A stretch of 31,332 bases of DNA from Eubacterium sp. CAG:248. GTDB lineage: Bacteria; Bacillota; Clostridia; Lachnospirales; Lachnospiraceae. Shown here piece by piece: positions 1 to 7,435 of the stretch (position 1 is the stretch's first letter; each line of letters starts with the position of its first letter). The position numbers and the translations under genes are program-made. The stretch spans positions 1 to 31,332 of the forward strand of contig FR886209.1 in assembly GCA_000436475.1 (NCBI GenBank), written 5' to 3'. Under the pieces are notes generated by a model. The model saw only the letters and a program-made list of their open reading frames with translations. It made no database searches and was not told the origin of the DNA.

Positions 1-1454
1 TCGATCTCTATCGTGTCATCTGGTTTTTGTTGGGACAAAAGAACAACCGTCTCCACATGTACCGTATTCCCAAACTGATCTACCGGCTGTACTTTTTCCA
101 CCTTATATCCATATTCCACCAACAGTTTAAGATCTCTTGCCAACGTTGCTGAATCACAGCTTACATATACTATCCTGTCCGGAGTCATGCTTACTATCGT
201 GTCCAGCAGTTTTTTATCACAGCCCTTTCTTGGAGGATCCACCACAACTACATCTGGCCTTGTCATATCATATTCTTTACTGTCTGTTGAATCGTTATCA
301 GATTGTACGCCTGTCTGTTTTTTATAAAATTCTGGAACAACTTCTTCTGCCTTGCCAACAAAAAACTCTGCATTATCTATATTATTAATCTTAGCATTAT
401 TCTTTGCATCTTCTATAGCCTGTGGTACTATCTCAACTCCATATACCTTACCAGCTTTCTTTGCAAGGAATAATGATATTGTTCCAATGCCACAATACAT
501 ATCCCATACGCTTTCATTTCCTTTAAGCCCTGCAAACTCAAGTGCCTTGTTATATAAAACCTCCGTCTGCTTAGGATTAACCTGATAGAATGAAAGCGGT
601 GAAATCTGAAACTTTATATCTCCTATATAATCCTCAATATATGGTCTTCCGTAAAGAGTTATACATTCTTTGCCAAGAATCACATTCGTATCTTCTTTGT
701 TTATGTTTACAACCAGTGATGCAACATTTAACTTAAGCTTCTGTATAGCTTTAACCAGTCCGTCTGCTGCCTCTTTTCTTAGCATTTTCTTAGTCACAAG
801 GCATACCATAACCTCATCTGTATGATATCCTGTCCTTACAAGCACATGCCTGACTGTTCCTTTATGTATATTTTCATTATAAGCACGTACCCTGTATTCC
901 TTCATCCATTCTTTTACAGCGTTAAGTATAAATGCATTATCTCTATGTCCAAGCATACAGTCATCATCAGGACATGCAATAATCGAATGTGTATGTCCTG
1001 CATAAAAGCCCATGACAATATTTCCGTCCTTATCCTCACCTACAGGATACTGTGCTTTGTTCCGATATCTGAAAGGTGTATCCATACCAAGTATCTCACA
1101 CATTTCATAGTCAACACCTTCTGTAAGTCCACTTATTCTTAGCAAATTATCTTTTACAAGCTTCTGCTTATATTTAAGCTGTGCATTATAATTCATAGCC
1201 TGTATCTGGCAGCCACCGCACTGTCTGGCAATCGGACATGCTGGTTCCACTCTATCCTTAGATGGTTTAATTATATCCATCAGTCTTGCATAGCCATAAT
1301 TCTTTTTAGCTTTCATTATTTTAACACGTACAACATCACCGATTACTGTATCCTTCACAAACAAAGTATAACCGTCTACTTTTCCAATTCCTTCACCAGA
1401 TACACCTATATCTTCAATAGTCAGCTCCACACAATCATTCTTACTGTATGACAT
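1..1454 (-). CDS. rlmD: 23S rRNA (uracil-5-)-methyltransferase, RlmD/RumA family (3' end cut by window edge)
   Basis: SAM-dependent enzyme that makes 5-methyluridine in 23S rRNA. About 484 codons are visible and the frame is still open at base 1, so the C-terminus is missing. Seen: an N-terminal TRAM-like OB domain (about residues 1-62); cysteines C73, C79, C82 and C161 at the spacing of the RumA [4Fe-4S] ligands; the SAM loop DMYCGIGT; VDPPRKG; and the catalytic-cysteine motif YVSCDS (C433) followed by the ETVVLLS end motif. An acidic, polar insertion of about 20 residues precedes the DPPR motif. The start is ATG 1454, with GGAG six bases upstream. It lies downstream of yhaM but has its own promoter candidate. 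The family includes enzymes that modify U1939, U747 or both; the sequence does not say which. Some Clostridial homologues carry a C-terminal extension, which would lie outside this window. Confidence 0.93.
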   Translation of the reverse strand, partial: MSYSKNDCVELTIEDIGVSGEGIGKVDGYTLFVKDTVIGDVVRVKIMKAKKNYGYARLMDIIKPSKDRVEPACPIARQCGGCQIQAMNYNAQLKYKQKLVKDNLLRISGLTEGVDYEMCEILGMDTPFRYRNKAQYPVGEDKDGNIVMGFYAGHTHSIIACPDDDCMLGHRDNAFILNAVKEWMKEYRVRAYNENIHKGTVRHVLVRTGYHTDEVMVCLVTKKMLRKEAADGLVKAIQKLKLNVASLVVNINKEDTNVILGKECITLYGRPYIEDYIGDIKFQISPLSFYQVNPKQTEVLYNKALEFAGLKGNESVWDMYCGIGTISLFLAKKAGKVYGVEIVPQAIEDAKNNAKINNIDNAEFFVGKAEEVVPEFYKKQTGVQSDNDSTDSKEYDMTRPDVVVVDPPRKGCDKKLLDTIVSMTPDRIVYVSCDSATLARDLKLLVEYGYKVEKVQPVDQFGNTVHVETVVLLSQQKPDDTIEI

Positions 1455-1526
1455 CCTTATCTCCATTTCCACTTATCTTATATTTTTCTATCTTTTTTCC
1501 TGTTTTACTGCATTTTCAATCTGCTC

Positions 1527-1556
1527 GTTATAGCATTACAATGATGTCATGGTCAA
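1527..1556 (-). promoter_or_regulatory. SigmaA-type promoter candidate for rlmD
   Basis: On the minus strand TTGACC (1556-1551) and TATAAC (1532-1527) are 18 bp apart, with a TG dinucleotide one base before the -10 (extended -10). It lies just beyond the yhaM stop and about 70 bases before the rlmD start, so rlmD can be transcribed apart from yhaM. Confidence 0.6.
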
Positions 1557-1564
1557 AAGATGTA

Positions 1565-2506
1565 CTAAAAGCTTGTCCTTCTTATATTAGAATCCAGCCA
1601 TCTGTTAAAGCCAAGCCAGTCATTGGTATCCTTCGCTTCAAAGCACTCCCTTAATGTTTCAAGCTTTGCATCTATATTATCTGCCATTGAAAGTGCTACT
1701 GCTTCTGCTATTGCAGGCTTTTTAGGTGAACCATATTCAAGCTCACCATGATGTGATAATATACAATGTCCCATCTCATTTGCTATTATTGGTGGAAAAT
1801 CTGGTATATTCTTTATCTTTTCCATAACCATCTCATATCCCATAACAATATGTCCTAAGAAATTCCCCTCATCTGTATAATCATTTCTTGGGAATTCAGA
1901 AAGTTCCTTTACCTTTCCTACATCATGGAGCATTGCACAGCTTATAAGAAGATCTCTGTTCAAAAACTCATAATTCGTGCTAATCTTATCACACAACCTT
2001 GTAACACTAAGGCTATGTTCAAGAAGTCCGCCTAAAAAACCATGATGTACCGTCTTTGCAGCTGATGTATTTTTAAATCTTTTGATAAATGCTTCATCAT
2101 CCACAAAAAAAGCTGTAAGAAGCTGTTTTATGTACACATTTTCTATACTATTGACATAGCCAAGAAGTTCCTTGTACATATCTTCAATATCAAACCTTGA
2201 AGCTGGTATATAATCTGACTGTGAATATTCATTTTCTGCTGCCACACGTGCTCTTTCTATCTTAAACTGAAGTGCACCATTGTAACTTGTCACCTGTCCA
2301 CTTACATATACATAATCATTTACATCAAAGTCTCCTATTCCACCAGAATTCACATCCCATATCTTGGAATCTATCTGCCCTGTTTTATCTGCAAGCATTA
2401 CATTCTCATATTCTTTGCCTGTCTTTGTAAGTGCTGTTGACTTTGACTTGCATAAGTATACATCAGATATTCTGTCGCCATCTTTAAAAGTTTCAATAAA
2501 TCGCAT
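1565..2506 (-). CDS. yhaM: 3'-5' exoribonuclease YhaM family (OB-fold plus HD domain)
   Basis: Predicted metal-dependent 3'-5' exonuclease acting on RNA and DNA ends, as known for B. subtilis YhaM. The protein is 313 aa from this start, the usual length (about 314). Seen: an N-terminal OB-fold nucleic-acid-binding segment (about residues 10-90, with LADKTGQID and IWDV) and a C-terminal HD domain (about 155-285) with the HHGFLGGLLEHS histidines, the metal motif AMLHDVGK and ILSHHGE. Start choice: an upstream in-frame ATG at 2521 has no well-placed ribosome binding site, while GGAG sits nine bases before the ATG at 2506 and the protein then begins MRFIETFKDGD, as family members do. It follows the HtrA-like gene by about 48 bases, so the two are probably cotranscribed. 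Confidence 0.9.
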   Translation of the reverse strand: MRFIETFKDGDRISDVYLCKSKSTALTKTGKEYENVMLADKTGQIDSKIWDVNSGGIGDFDVNDYVYVSGQVTSYNGALQFKIERARVAAENEYSQSDYIPASRFDIEDMYKELLGYVNSIENVYIKQLLTAFFVDDEAFIKRFKNTSAAKTVHHGFLGGLLEHSLSVTRLCDKISTNYEFLNRDLLISCAMLHDVGKVKELSEFPRNDYTDEGNFLGHIVMGYEMVMEKIKNIPDFPPIIANEMGHCILSHHGELEYGSPKKPAIAEAVALSMADNIDAKLETLRECFEAKDTNDWLGFNRWLDSNIRRTSF

Positions 2507-2554
2507 AATTAAATTCTCCATTCCTATTACAAATAATCATTATTTTTCTTTAGC

Positions 2555-3835
2555 TTATCTTAGCTCAACTGATACGTCATAGGACGCATCAAAGTATCCT
2601 GATTTTCCCTTTCTTTTTATGGATACATTAATAACCTGTCCTGCCGAGCTGTCATATATCTTATCATTAAGTCTTTGTATAGAATAACAAGGCATTTTGT
2701 TTATGGCCTGTATTATATCGCCTGGCTGCAGTCCTGCCTGGTATGCTGGTGAATCATTATCCACCTTTGATATATATATTCCCATTGGAATTCCATTCTT
2801 TTCTGAAAGCTCACTATCCACATTCTGGGCTACTATTCCAAAATACATCTTTCCCTGCCTGTTAATCATACACTCAATCATACATTTAAGGTCAGATATT
2901 CCTATTGCTTTAAGCTTGGAATCTGAATTCACCTGGGATATTCCTACGACATTGCCATCTGAATTAAATAAAAAGCCATAATCATCCTTCATGCATGAAA
3001 GATTAGTCTCAAATATCTCATAATTGTTATCTATAGAATTGGTCACGGTTCTGTTCGTTATAGTCCCATAATCAATAGCACCACTTGTTCCATATATCTT
3101 CCCTGTAGCTATTACCATATCACCTTTGTTTAGTACATAAGAGTTGTCAAGATCCGCAACCTTCATATACTGCCTATCAGCATCTGTCACCTGTGTATCG
3201 TATATGCTTATTATACTTATACCCGTCAGTTCATCAGAGCATACAAGTTCCGCCTTATATTCATCAGAATCCTGCACAACAACCGCATATTCTTCTACAG
3301 CCGCAGTATATGCCTGTGAGGTTAATATCATATATCTCCCATTCAGATGTCCTACAAGCAGCCCCATCGTAGAATATCCTTCAACATTATTTTCCAGTTT
3401 TACAAGATCATCCTGTATCTCTTCTGACACATATGGCGTATCACTATCATTGTCATTATAATGACCTGATACATATTCCCTGACTGTAACAACTGTTCTT
3501 TGCACATCAGATACCTTGCTTCTTAATGACTGTATGATTGCATCATAATCATTCTTAATCTGTCTCTGATCTTCTATCTGCTGCGTTTCAGGAACAGGAT
3601 ACTCATCCCTTGTAAATTCTATATGATCAACAACTCTGTTTCTTACAGCTATTTTATCCATGATCACTGGTATAACTATCTTATCTGCAACAGCATATAT
3701 AACGCCTATAGCTATTATAAGAAGAAGTATTTTCACAGTCTTGATAAGTCTTCTGTATTTCACCTTTGGGCTTGGCACTATCCTCTCTGTATACAGCGGA
3801 TATTCCTGCTCATGTCCGTTATTTTTGTGTTCCAT
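2555..3835 (-). CDS. Membrane-anchored HtrA/S1C-like protein with PDZ domain, catalytic triad lost
   Basis: 426 aa. One N-terminal membrane segment (about residues 33-57) follows a 32-residue cytoplasmic tail. A linker precedes a trypsin-like fold (about 110-315) and a C-terminal PDZ domain (about 332-424, with the core DNDSPAYQAGLQPGDII). Alignment by eye to HtrA/DegP places A175 (in LTSQAY) at the catalytic His, G205 (in DELTGIS) at the Asp, and D285 (in MKDDYG) at the Ser of GNSGG. All three catalytic residues are therefore absent, although the beta-strand pattern around them is kept. The inferred role is a non-proteolytic scaffold or sensor outside the membrane that binds peptide ends through PDZ. 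ATG 3835 has GAGGAAT upstream. The leader (3836-3975) is rich in hairpins. Automatic annotation would probably call it a serine protease. Confidence 0.8.
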   Translation of the reverse strand: MEHKNNGHEQEYPLYTERIVPSPKVKYRRLIKTVKILLLIIAIGVIYAVADKIVIPVIMDKIAVRNRVVDHIEFTRDEYPVPETQQIEDQRQIKNDYDAIIQSLRSKVSDVQRTVVTVREYVSGHYNDNDSDTPYVSEEIQDDLVKLENNVEGYSTMGLLVGHLNGRYMILTSQAYTAAVEEYAVVVQDSDEYKAELVCSDELTGISIISIYDTQVTDADRQYMKVADLDNSYVLNKGDMVIATGKIYGTSGAIDYGTITNRTVTNSIDNNYEIFETNLSCMKDDYGFLFNSDGNVVGISQVNSDSKLKAIGISDLKCMIECMINRQGKMYFGIVAQNVDSELSEKNGIPMGIYISKVDNDSPAYQAGLQPGDIIQAINKMPCYSIQRLNDKIYDSSAGQVINVSIKRKGKSGYFDASYDVSVELR

Positions 3836-3859
3836 ATTATTCCTCAGCGCTCATACTCA

Positions 3860-3968
3860 CGAACCCGCGCTATCGCGCTCTTTCGTCCTGCTTCGCATGA
3901 CTGTTCATTCGTTAATGGCGCAAGAAAAGTAAATGTCTGCTTCGCAGCCGCTTCCTTTTCTTTTGCGC
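3860..3968 (-). repeat. Hairpin-rich leader of the HtrA-like gene
   Basis: Two structured units. Arms 3918-3929 and 3955-3968 pair over 12 bp with a two-base bulge (GCGCAA/TTGCGC and GAAAAG/CTTTTC) and enclose CTGC-TTC-GCAG (3937-3947). A second unit pairs GCGC-TATC-GCGC (3867-3878), flanked by CGAA (3860-3863) and TTCG (3882-3885). The transcript start predicted from the -10 at 3971 falls at the first arm. It could be a leader RNA or a REP-like palindrome; only one copy is in this window. Confidence 0.6.
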
Positions 3969-3970
3969 TC

Positions 3971-3979
3971 ATTATATCA
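3971..3979 (-). promoter_or_regulatory. Extended -10 promoter candidate for HtrA-like gene
   Basis: Minus strand TGATATAAT is a perfect TATAAT (3976-3971) preceded by TGA. No convincing -35 hexamer sits 16-18 bases upstream, as tolerated by extended -10 promoters. The predicted start is about 3964, at the foot of the leader hairpin. Confidence 0.45.
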
Positions 3980-4069
3980 TAGGTTATCGGTTTTTTCTTC
4001 ATTATTCTTTTTATGATAACTTATATTTATGAACAAACTATGTCAAAGCTATTAATAAGCGTTCCTTTT

Positions 4070-4097
4070 TTGCATATTTATTACTATATCATATAGT
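4070..4097 (+). promoter_or_regulatory. Promoter candidate for mutS2 operon
   Basis: TTGCAT (4070-4075) and TATAGT (4092-4097) are 16 bp apart, about 60 bases before the mutS2 start. The region is AT-rich, so chance matches are possible. Confidence 0.35.
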
Positions 4098-4156
4098 TTT
4101 TTATGCGCAAATGCTGTAAAATACATTTATAAAAAATAATATATCGGAGTACTACA

Positions 4157-6532
4157 TTGAATAAAAAAACTTTAATAACACTTGAATATAATAAAATAAT
4201 ATCAGCCCTTGTGTCTATGGCATGTTCTGATGGTGCCAGACAGACTCTTAAGGCTCTTGTTCCAATGAATAACATTGATGATATCAACGCAGCTCTTGAT
4301 GAAACAAACGATGCTCTCACAAGAGTTTACCAGAAAGGCAGCGTAGATTTCTCAAGAATAAAAGATATACGTGCAAGTCTTGCCCGTCTTAAGGTTGGAA
4401 GCTCTCTTAACGCTCTTGAGCTTCTTAACATCAGCATGCTTCTTGAGTGTGCTGCTCATGTTAAAAACTATTATGAAACAAGAAATGATTCTATCCAGCC
4501 TATGATAGATATTCTTGACCCTCTTACACTTCTTGGAAATGCCATTAGGAAATGTATTATATCAGAGGATGAGATAAGCGATGATGCAAGCTCTACACTG
4601 CGCGATATAAGACGCAAAAAAAATCAGGCTGCTGACCGCATACACACTGAACTTAATAAGCTTTTGAATTCACCATCAACAAGAACATATCTTCAGGATT
4701 ATGTCATAACAACAAGGCAGGGAAGATTCTGTCTTCCTGTTAAAGCTGAATACAAATCAGCTATGCCAGGTATGGTACATGACCAGTCAGCCACAGGCTC
4801 AACACTTTTTATAGAACCAGCCTCTGTTGTTAAGCTTAACAACGATATTCGCGAGCTTGAGCTTAAAGAGCAGGCTGAGATAGAAGTTATACTTGCAGAC
4901 TTAAGTGAAAAGGCTTCTTGTCATACTGATACACTTTTATCTGATTATAACATTCTTACACAGCTTGATTGTATATTTGCCAAAGCCCTGCTATCAAGGC
5001 ACTATAACTGCAGCCGTCCTGTTATGAATACTGACGGTCGCATTAACATAAAGAAGGGAAGACATCCTCTCATTGAACCACATAAGGTTGTTCCGATTGA
5101 TATATACCTTGGAACAGATTTTAACCTTCTTATAATAACTGGTCCTAATACCGGCGGTAAAACTGTTTCGCTAAAGACTGTAGGTCTCCTTACTCTTATG
5201 GCTGAGGCCGGGCTTAACATCCCCGCACTTGACCACTCCGATATAGCTGTATTTGATGATATATTTGCTGATATCGGTGATGAACAGAGTATTGAGCAGA
5301 GTCTTAGTACCTTTAGTTCACATATGACTAATACTGTTGATATCCTAAAGAAGGCTGACAGTAAAAGCCTTATATTGTTTGATGAAATAGGTGCCGGAAC
5401 TGATCCTACTGAAGGTGCAGCCCTCGCAATATCAATACTTGATAATCTTCACAAACGTGGAATAACCACTATGGCAACAACCCACTACAGTGAAATCAAG
5501 ATGTATGCGCTTACAACTGATGGCGTAGAAAATGCATGCTGTGAGTTTGATGTTGAATCTCTTCGCCCTACTTATCGTCTTCTTATTGGTATTCCTGGCA
5601 AAAGTAATGCATTTGCAATATCAAAAAAGCTTGGCTTGTCTGATGAAATCATAGCTGATGCTTCAAGACGTCTTGATTCAGAAGATATAAGATTCGAAGA
5701 TCTTGTAACAGACCTTGAACAAAGCCGTGTAACTATTGAAAAAGAACGCGAAGAGCTGGCTCAGTATAAGGAACAGATTAAGACCCTAAAAGCTGAACTC
5801 ACAAAGAAAACTGAAAGGCTTGATGAGCGTACTGATAAAATCATAAGAAAGGCCAACGAAGATGCTGCTCGCATACTTCGTGATGCCAAGGAATATGCAG
5901 ATAAGACTATTAATGCCATGAACAAGCATGGTATGTCAGTCAAAGAGCTTGAAAAGCATCGTAGTGAAATACGCGAAAAAATAAACAACCGTCAGGAAAA
6001 GCTTAAACTTGAACCAGTTAAACCTCAGACCATAAAGACTCATGATATATCTGAATTCAAGCCTGGCATGCATGTTAAGGTTCTCACTATGAATGTTATA
6101 GGTACCGTTACACAGATACACAAGAACAAAAATCAGGTTTCTGTACTTATAGGAAGCCTTAATACTAAGATGGACATAAAAAATCTTGCTATCCTTAAAG
6201 GCTATAAAGACCCGGAAGATAATAAAGCAGCAGCTTCAAAGTCTGGCATCGGTTCAAGTAAAATCAAAATGTCAAAGTCTTCTTCTGTTTCATCGGAAAT
6301 AAATCTCCTTGGTTATACCGTAGATGAAGCAATAGCAGTACTTGATAAATATCTTGATGATGCATATATTGCGAAGATTCCACAGGTAAGGATTGTACAT
6401 GGTAAAGGCACAGGTGCACTACGCTCCGGTATAACCTCTTATCTTCGTGGAATACCTTATATAAAAGAGTTCCGCTTAGGACAGATAGGTGAAGGGGCCG
6501 AAGGCGTGACTATTGTTACCTTTAAAGACTGA
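4157..6532 (+). CDS. mutS2: Endonuclease / ribosome-rescue ATPase MutS2
   Basis: 791 aa, the normal MutS2 length. No mismatch-recognition domain: the N-terminal core and clamp region (about 1-310) leads into an ABC-type ATPase with Walker A GPNTGGKT (about 329-336), signature SLSTFSSHM, Walker B LILFDEIGAGTDP (about 405-416) and the MutS histidine in TTHYSE. A long charged coiled coil follows (about 515-640), then a KOW-like segment (GMHVKV to GTVTQI) and a C-terminal Smr domain (about 712-791) with HGKGTGALR. MutS2 proteins suppress recombination in some bacteria and split collided ribosomes in B. subtilis. The start codon is TTG 4157, with CGGAG seven bases upstream and no better ATG nearby. 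It is first in a plus-strand run with the two-component genes. Confidence 0.96.
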   Translation: MNKKTLITLEYNKIISALVSMACSDGARQTLKALVPMNNIDDINAALDETNDALTRVYQKGSVDFSRIKDIRASLARLKVGSSLNALELLNISMLLECAAHVKNYYETRNDSIQPMIDILDPLTLLGNAIRKCIISEDEISDDASSTLRDIRRKKNQAADRIHTELNKLLNSPSTRTYLQDYVITTRQGRFCLPVKAEYKSAMPGMVHDQSATGSTLFIEPASVVKLNNDIRELELKEQAEIEVILADLSEKASCHTDTLLSDYNILTQLDCIFAKALLSRHYNCSRPVMNTDGRINIKKGRHPLIEPHKVVPIDIYLGTDFNLLIITGPNTGGKTVSLKTVGLLTLMAEAGLNIPALDHSDIAVFDDIFADIGDEQSIEQSLSTFSSHMTNTVDILKKADSKSLILFDEIGAGTDPTEGAALAISILDNLHKRGITTMATTHYSEIKMYALTTDGVENACCEFDVESLRPTYRLLIGIPGKSNAFAISKKLGLSDEIIADASRRLDSEDIRFEDLVTDLEQSRVTIEKEREELAQYKEQIKTLKAELTKKTERLDERTDKIIRKANEDAARILRDAKEYADKTINAMNKHGMSVKELEKHRSEIREKINNRQEKLKLEPVKPQTIKTHDISEFKPGMHVKVLTMNVIGTVTQIHKNKNQVSVLIGSLNTKMDIKNLAILKGYKDPEDNKAAASKSGIGSSKIKMSKSSSVSSEINLLGYTVDEAIAVLDKYLDDAYIAKIPQVRIVHGKGTGALRSGITSYLRGIPYIKEFRLGQIGEGAEGVTIVTFKD

Positions 6533-6572
6533 CATACTATGATATTTTATCGCAAAGAAAAGGAGACCCCTT

Positions 6573-7274
6573 ATGGTTACTAAACAAAAAATCCTTATCG
6601 TGGATGATGATGAAAATATAGCAGAATTGATTTCTCTGTATCTTACTAAAGAATGTTTTGAAACAAAGATTGTATATGATGGGGAAAGTGCACTAGATGC
6701 ACTTCCTTCATTCAAGCCCAATCTGATTCTTCTTGATCTTATGCTTCCTGGTATTGATGGTTATCAGGTATGCAGGGAAATAAGAAAGAATAATAACACC
6801 CCTATAATTATGTTATCTGCAAAAGGTGAGACATTTGATAAAGTTCTTGGGCTTGAACTTGGGGCAGATGATTATATGATTAAACCATTTGAAACCAAGG
6901 AGCTGGTTGCCCGTGTCAAGGCAGTTTTAAGACGCTATCATCTTCCTCAGTCAGCAATAACTCCTAACGAATCTTCCAAATGTGTAACTTATCCTGACCT
7001 TGTTGTCAATCTTGATAACTATTCAGTAACCTACTATAAAAAATCAGTAGAAATGCCGCCAAAAGAGCTCGAGCTGCTGTATTTTCTTGCTTCGGCTCCT
7101 AACCAGGTATTTACAAGAGAACAGCTCCTTGACAATATATGGGGCTATGATTATATAGGTGATACAAGAACTGTAGATGTACACATTAAAAGAATACGTG
7201 AAAAAATAAATGACCATGACAAATGGGCAATAGAAACAGTATGGGGTATCGGCTATAAGTTCGTAACCAGATAA
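6573..7274 (+). CDS. OmpR/PhoB-family response regulator
   Basis: 233 aa cytoplasmic transcription factor. The receiver domain (about 1-120) has the acidic pair D11/D12, phospho-acceptor D55 in LLDLMLPG, the switch serine in MLSAKGE, and the lysine in MIKPFE. The C-terminal winged helix (about 140-232) shows the OmpR pattern ELELLYFLA, FTREQLLDNIWGY, RTVDVHIKRIREK and VWGIGYKF. AAGGAG lies seven bases before the ATG. It starts 40 bases after mutS2 and precedes the histidine kinase, so it very likely forms a pair with it; the target genes cannot be read from the sequence. Confidence 0.95.
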   Translation: MVTKQKILIVDDDENIAELISLYLTKECFETKIVYDGESALDALPSFKPNLILLDLMLPGIDGYQVCREIRKNNNTPIIMLSAKGETFDKVLGLELGADDYMIKPFETKELVARVKAVLRRYHLPQSAITPNESSKCVTYPDLVVNLDNYSVTYYKKSVEMPPKELELLYFLASAPNQVFTREQLLDNIWGYDYIGDTRTVDVHIKRIREKINDHDKWAIETVWGIGYKFVTR

Positions 7275-7338
7275 TGCTTTATATACGTATTCATGCATGG
7301 CTGTTATGCACTTAAGCACCATACACACATTTAAGATG

Positions 7339-7432
7339 GGAGATTAGTGTGAAAAATAAGATTTTTCACACGCAAGATTTGTGCTTCGCACAAACTTGAG
7401 ATGCGCTGAGAAGCAGCGCAAGAATGGAGATT
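7339..7432 (+). repeat. 94-bp three-hairpin element, copy 1 (upstream of histidine kinase)
   Basis: Bounded by perfect direct repeats GGAGATT (7339-7345 and 7426-7432). Between them are three adjacent hairpins: H1 with 11-bp perfect arms (7347-7357/7361-7371, loop AAG); H2 with 11 bp and one bulged A (7373-7384/7388-7398, loop TTC); H3 with 7 bp TGCGCTG/CAGCGCA (7402-7408/7414-7420). The right-hand GGAGATT is the ribosome binding site of the histidine kinase, six bases from its ATG. A second copy at 26167-26260 on the other strand differs at two positions only (7382 and 7410). It lies between two genes of an operon. No transposase-sized gene is inside; it could be a miniature mobile element or a conserved RNA regulator. 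Confidence 0.9.
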
Positions 7433-7435
7433 GAT

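Larger units (their letters stand above)
3836..4156. other. Divergent intergenic region between HtrA-like gene and mutS2
   Basis: About 320 bases without a gene. The left half holds the structured leader of the minus-strand HtrA-like gene (two GC-rich hairpin groups, unlike the AT-rich surroundings) and its extended -10 promoter. The right half is AT-rich and holds the mutS2 promoter candidate and ribosome binding site. A second minus-strand -35-like TTGACA (4046-4041) has only a poor -10 partner. Confidence 0.6.

Noticed and set aside
822..1142. Plus-strand reading frame opposite rlmD
   Set aside because: It lies antisense to intact RlmD motifs and lacks a ribosome binding site.
7347..7371. 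First hairpin of the 94-bp element as an intrinsic terminator of the response regulator gene
   Set aside because: The stem is perfect but is followed by CGCAAG and not a T run, and the same hairpin appears in the spoIIE leader in a position where termination would make no sense.
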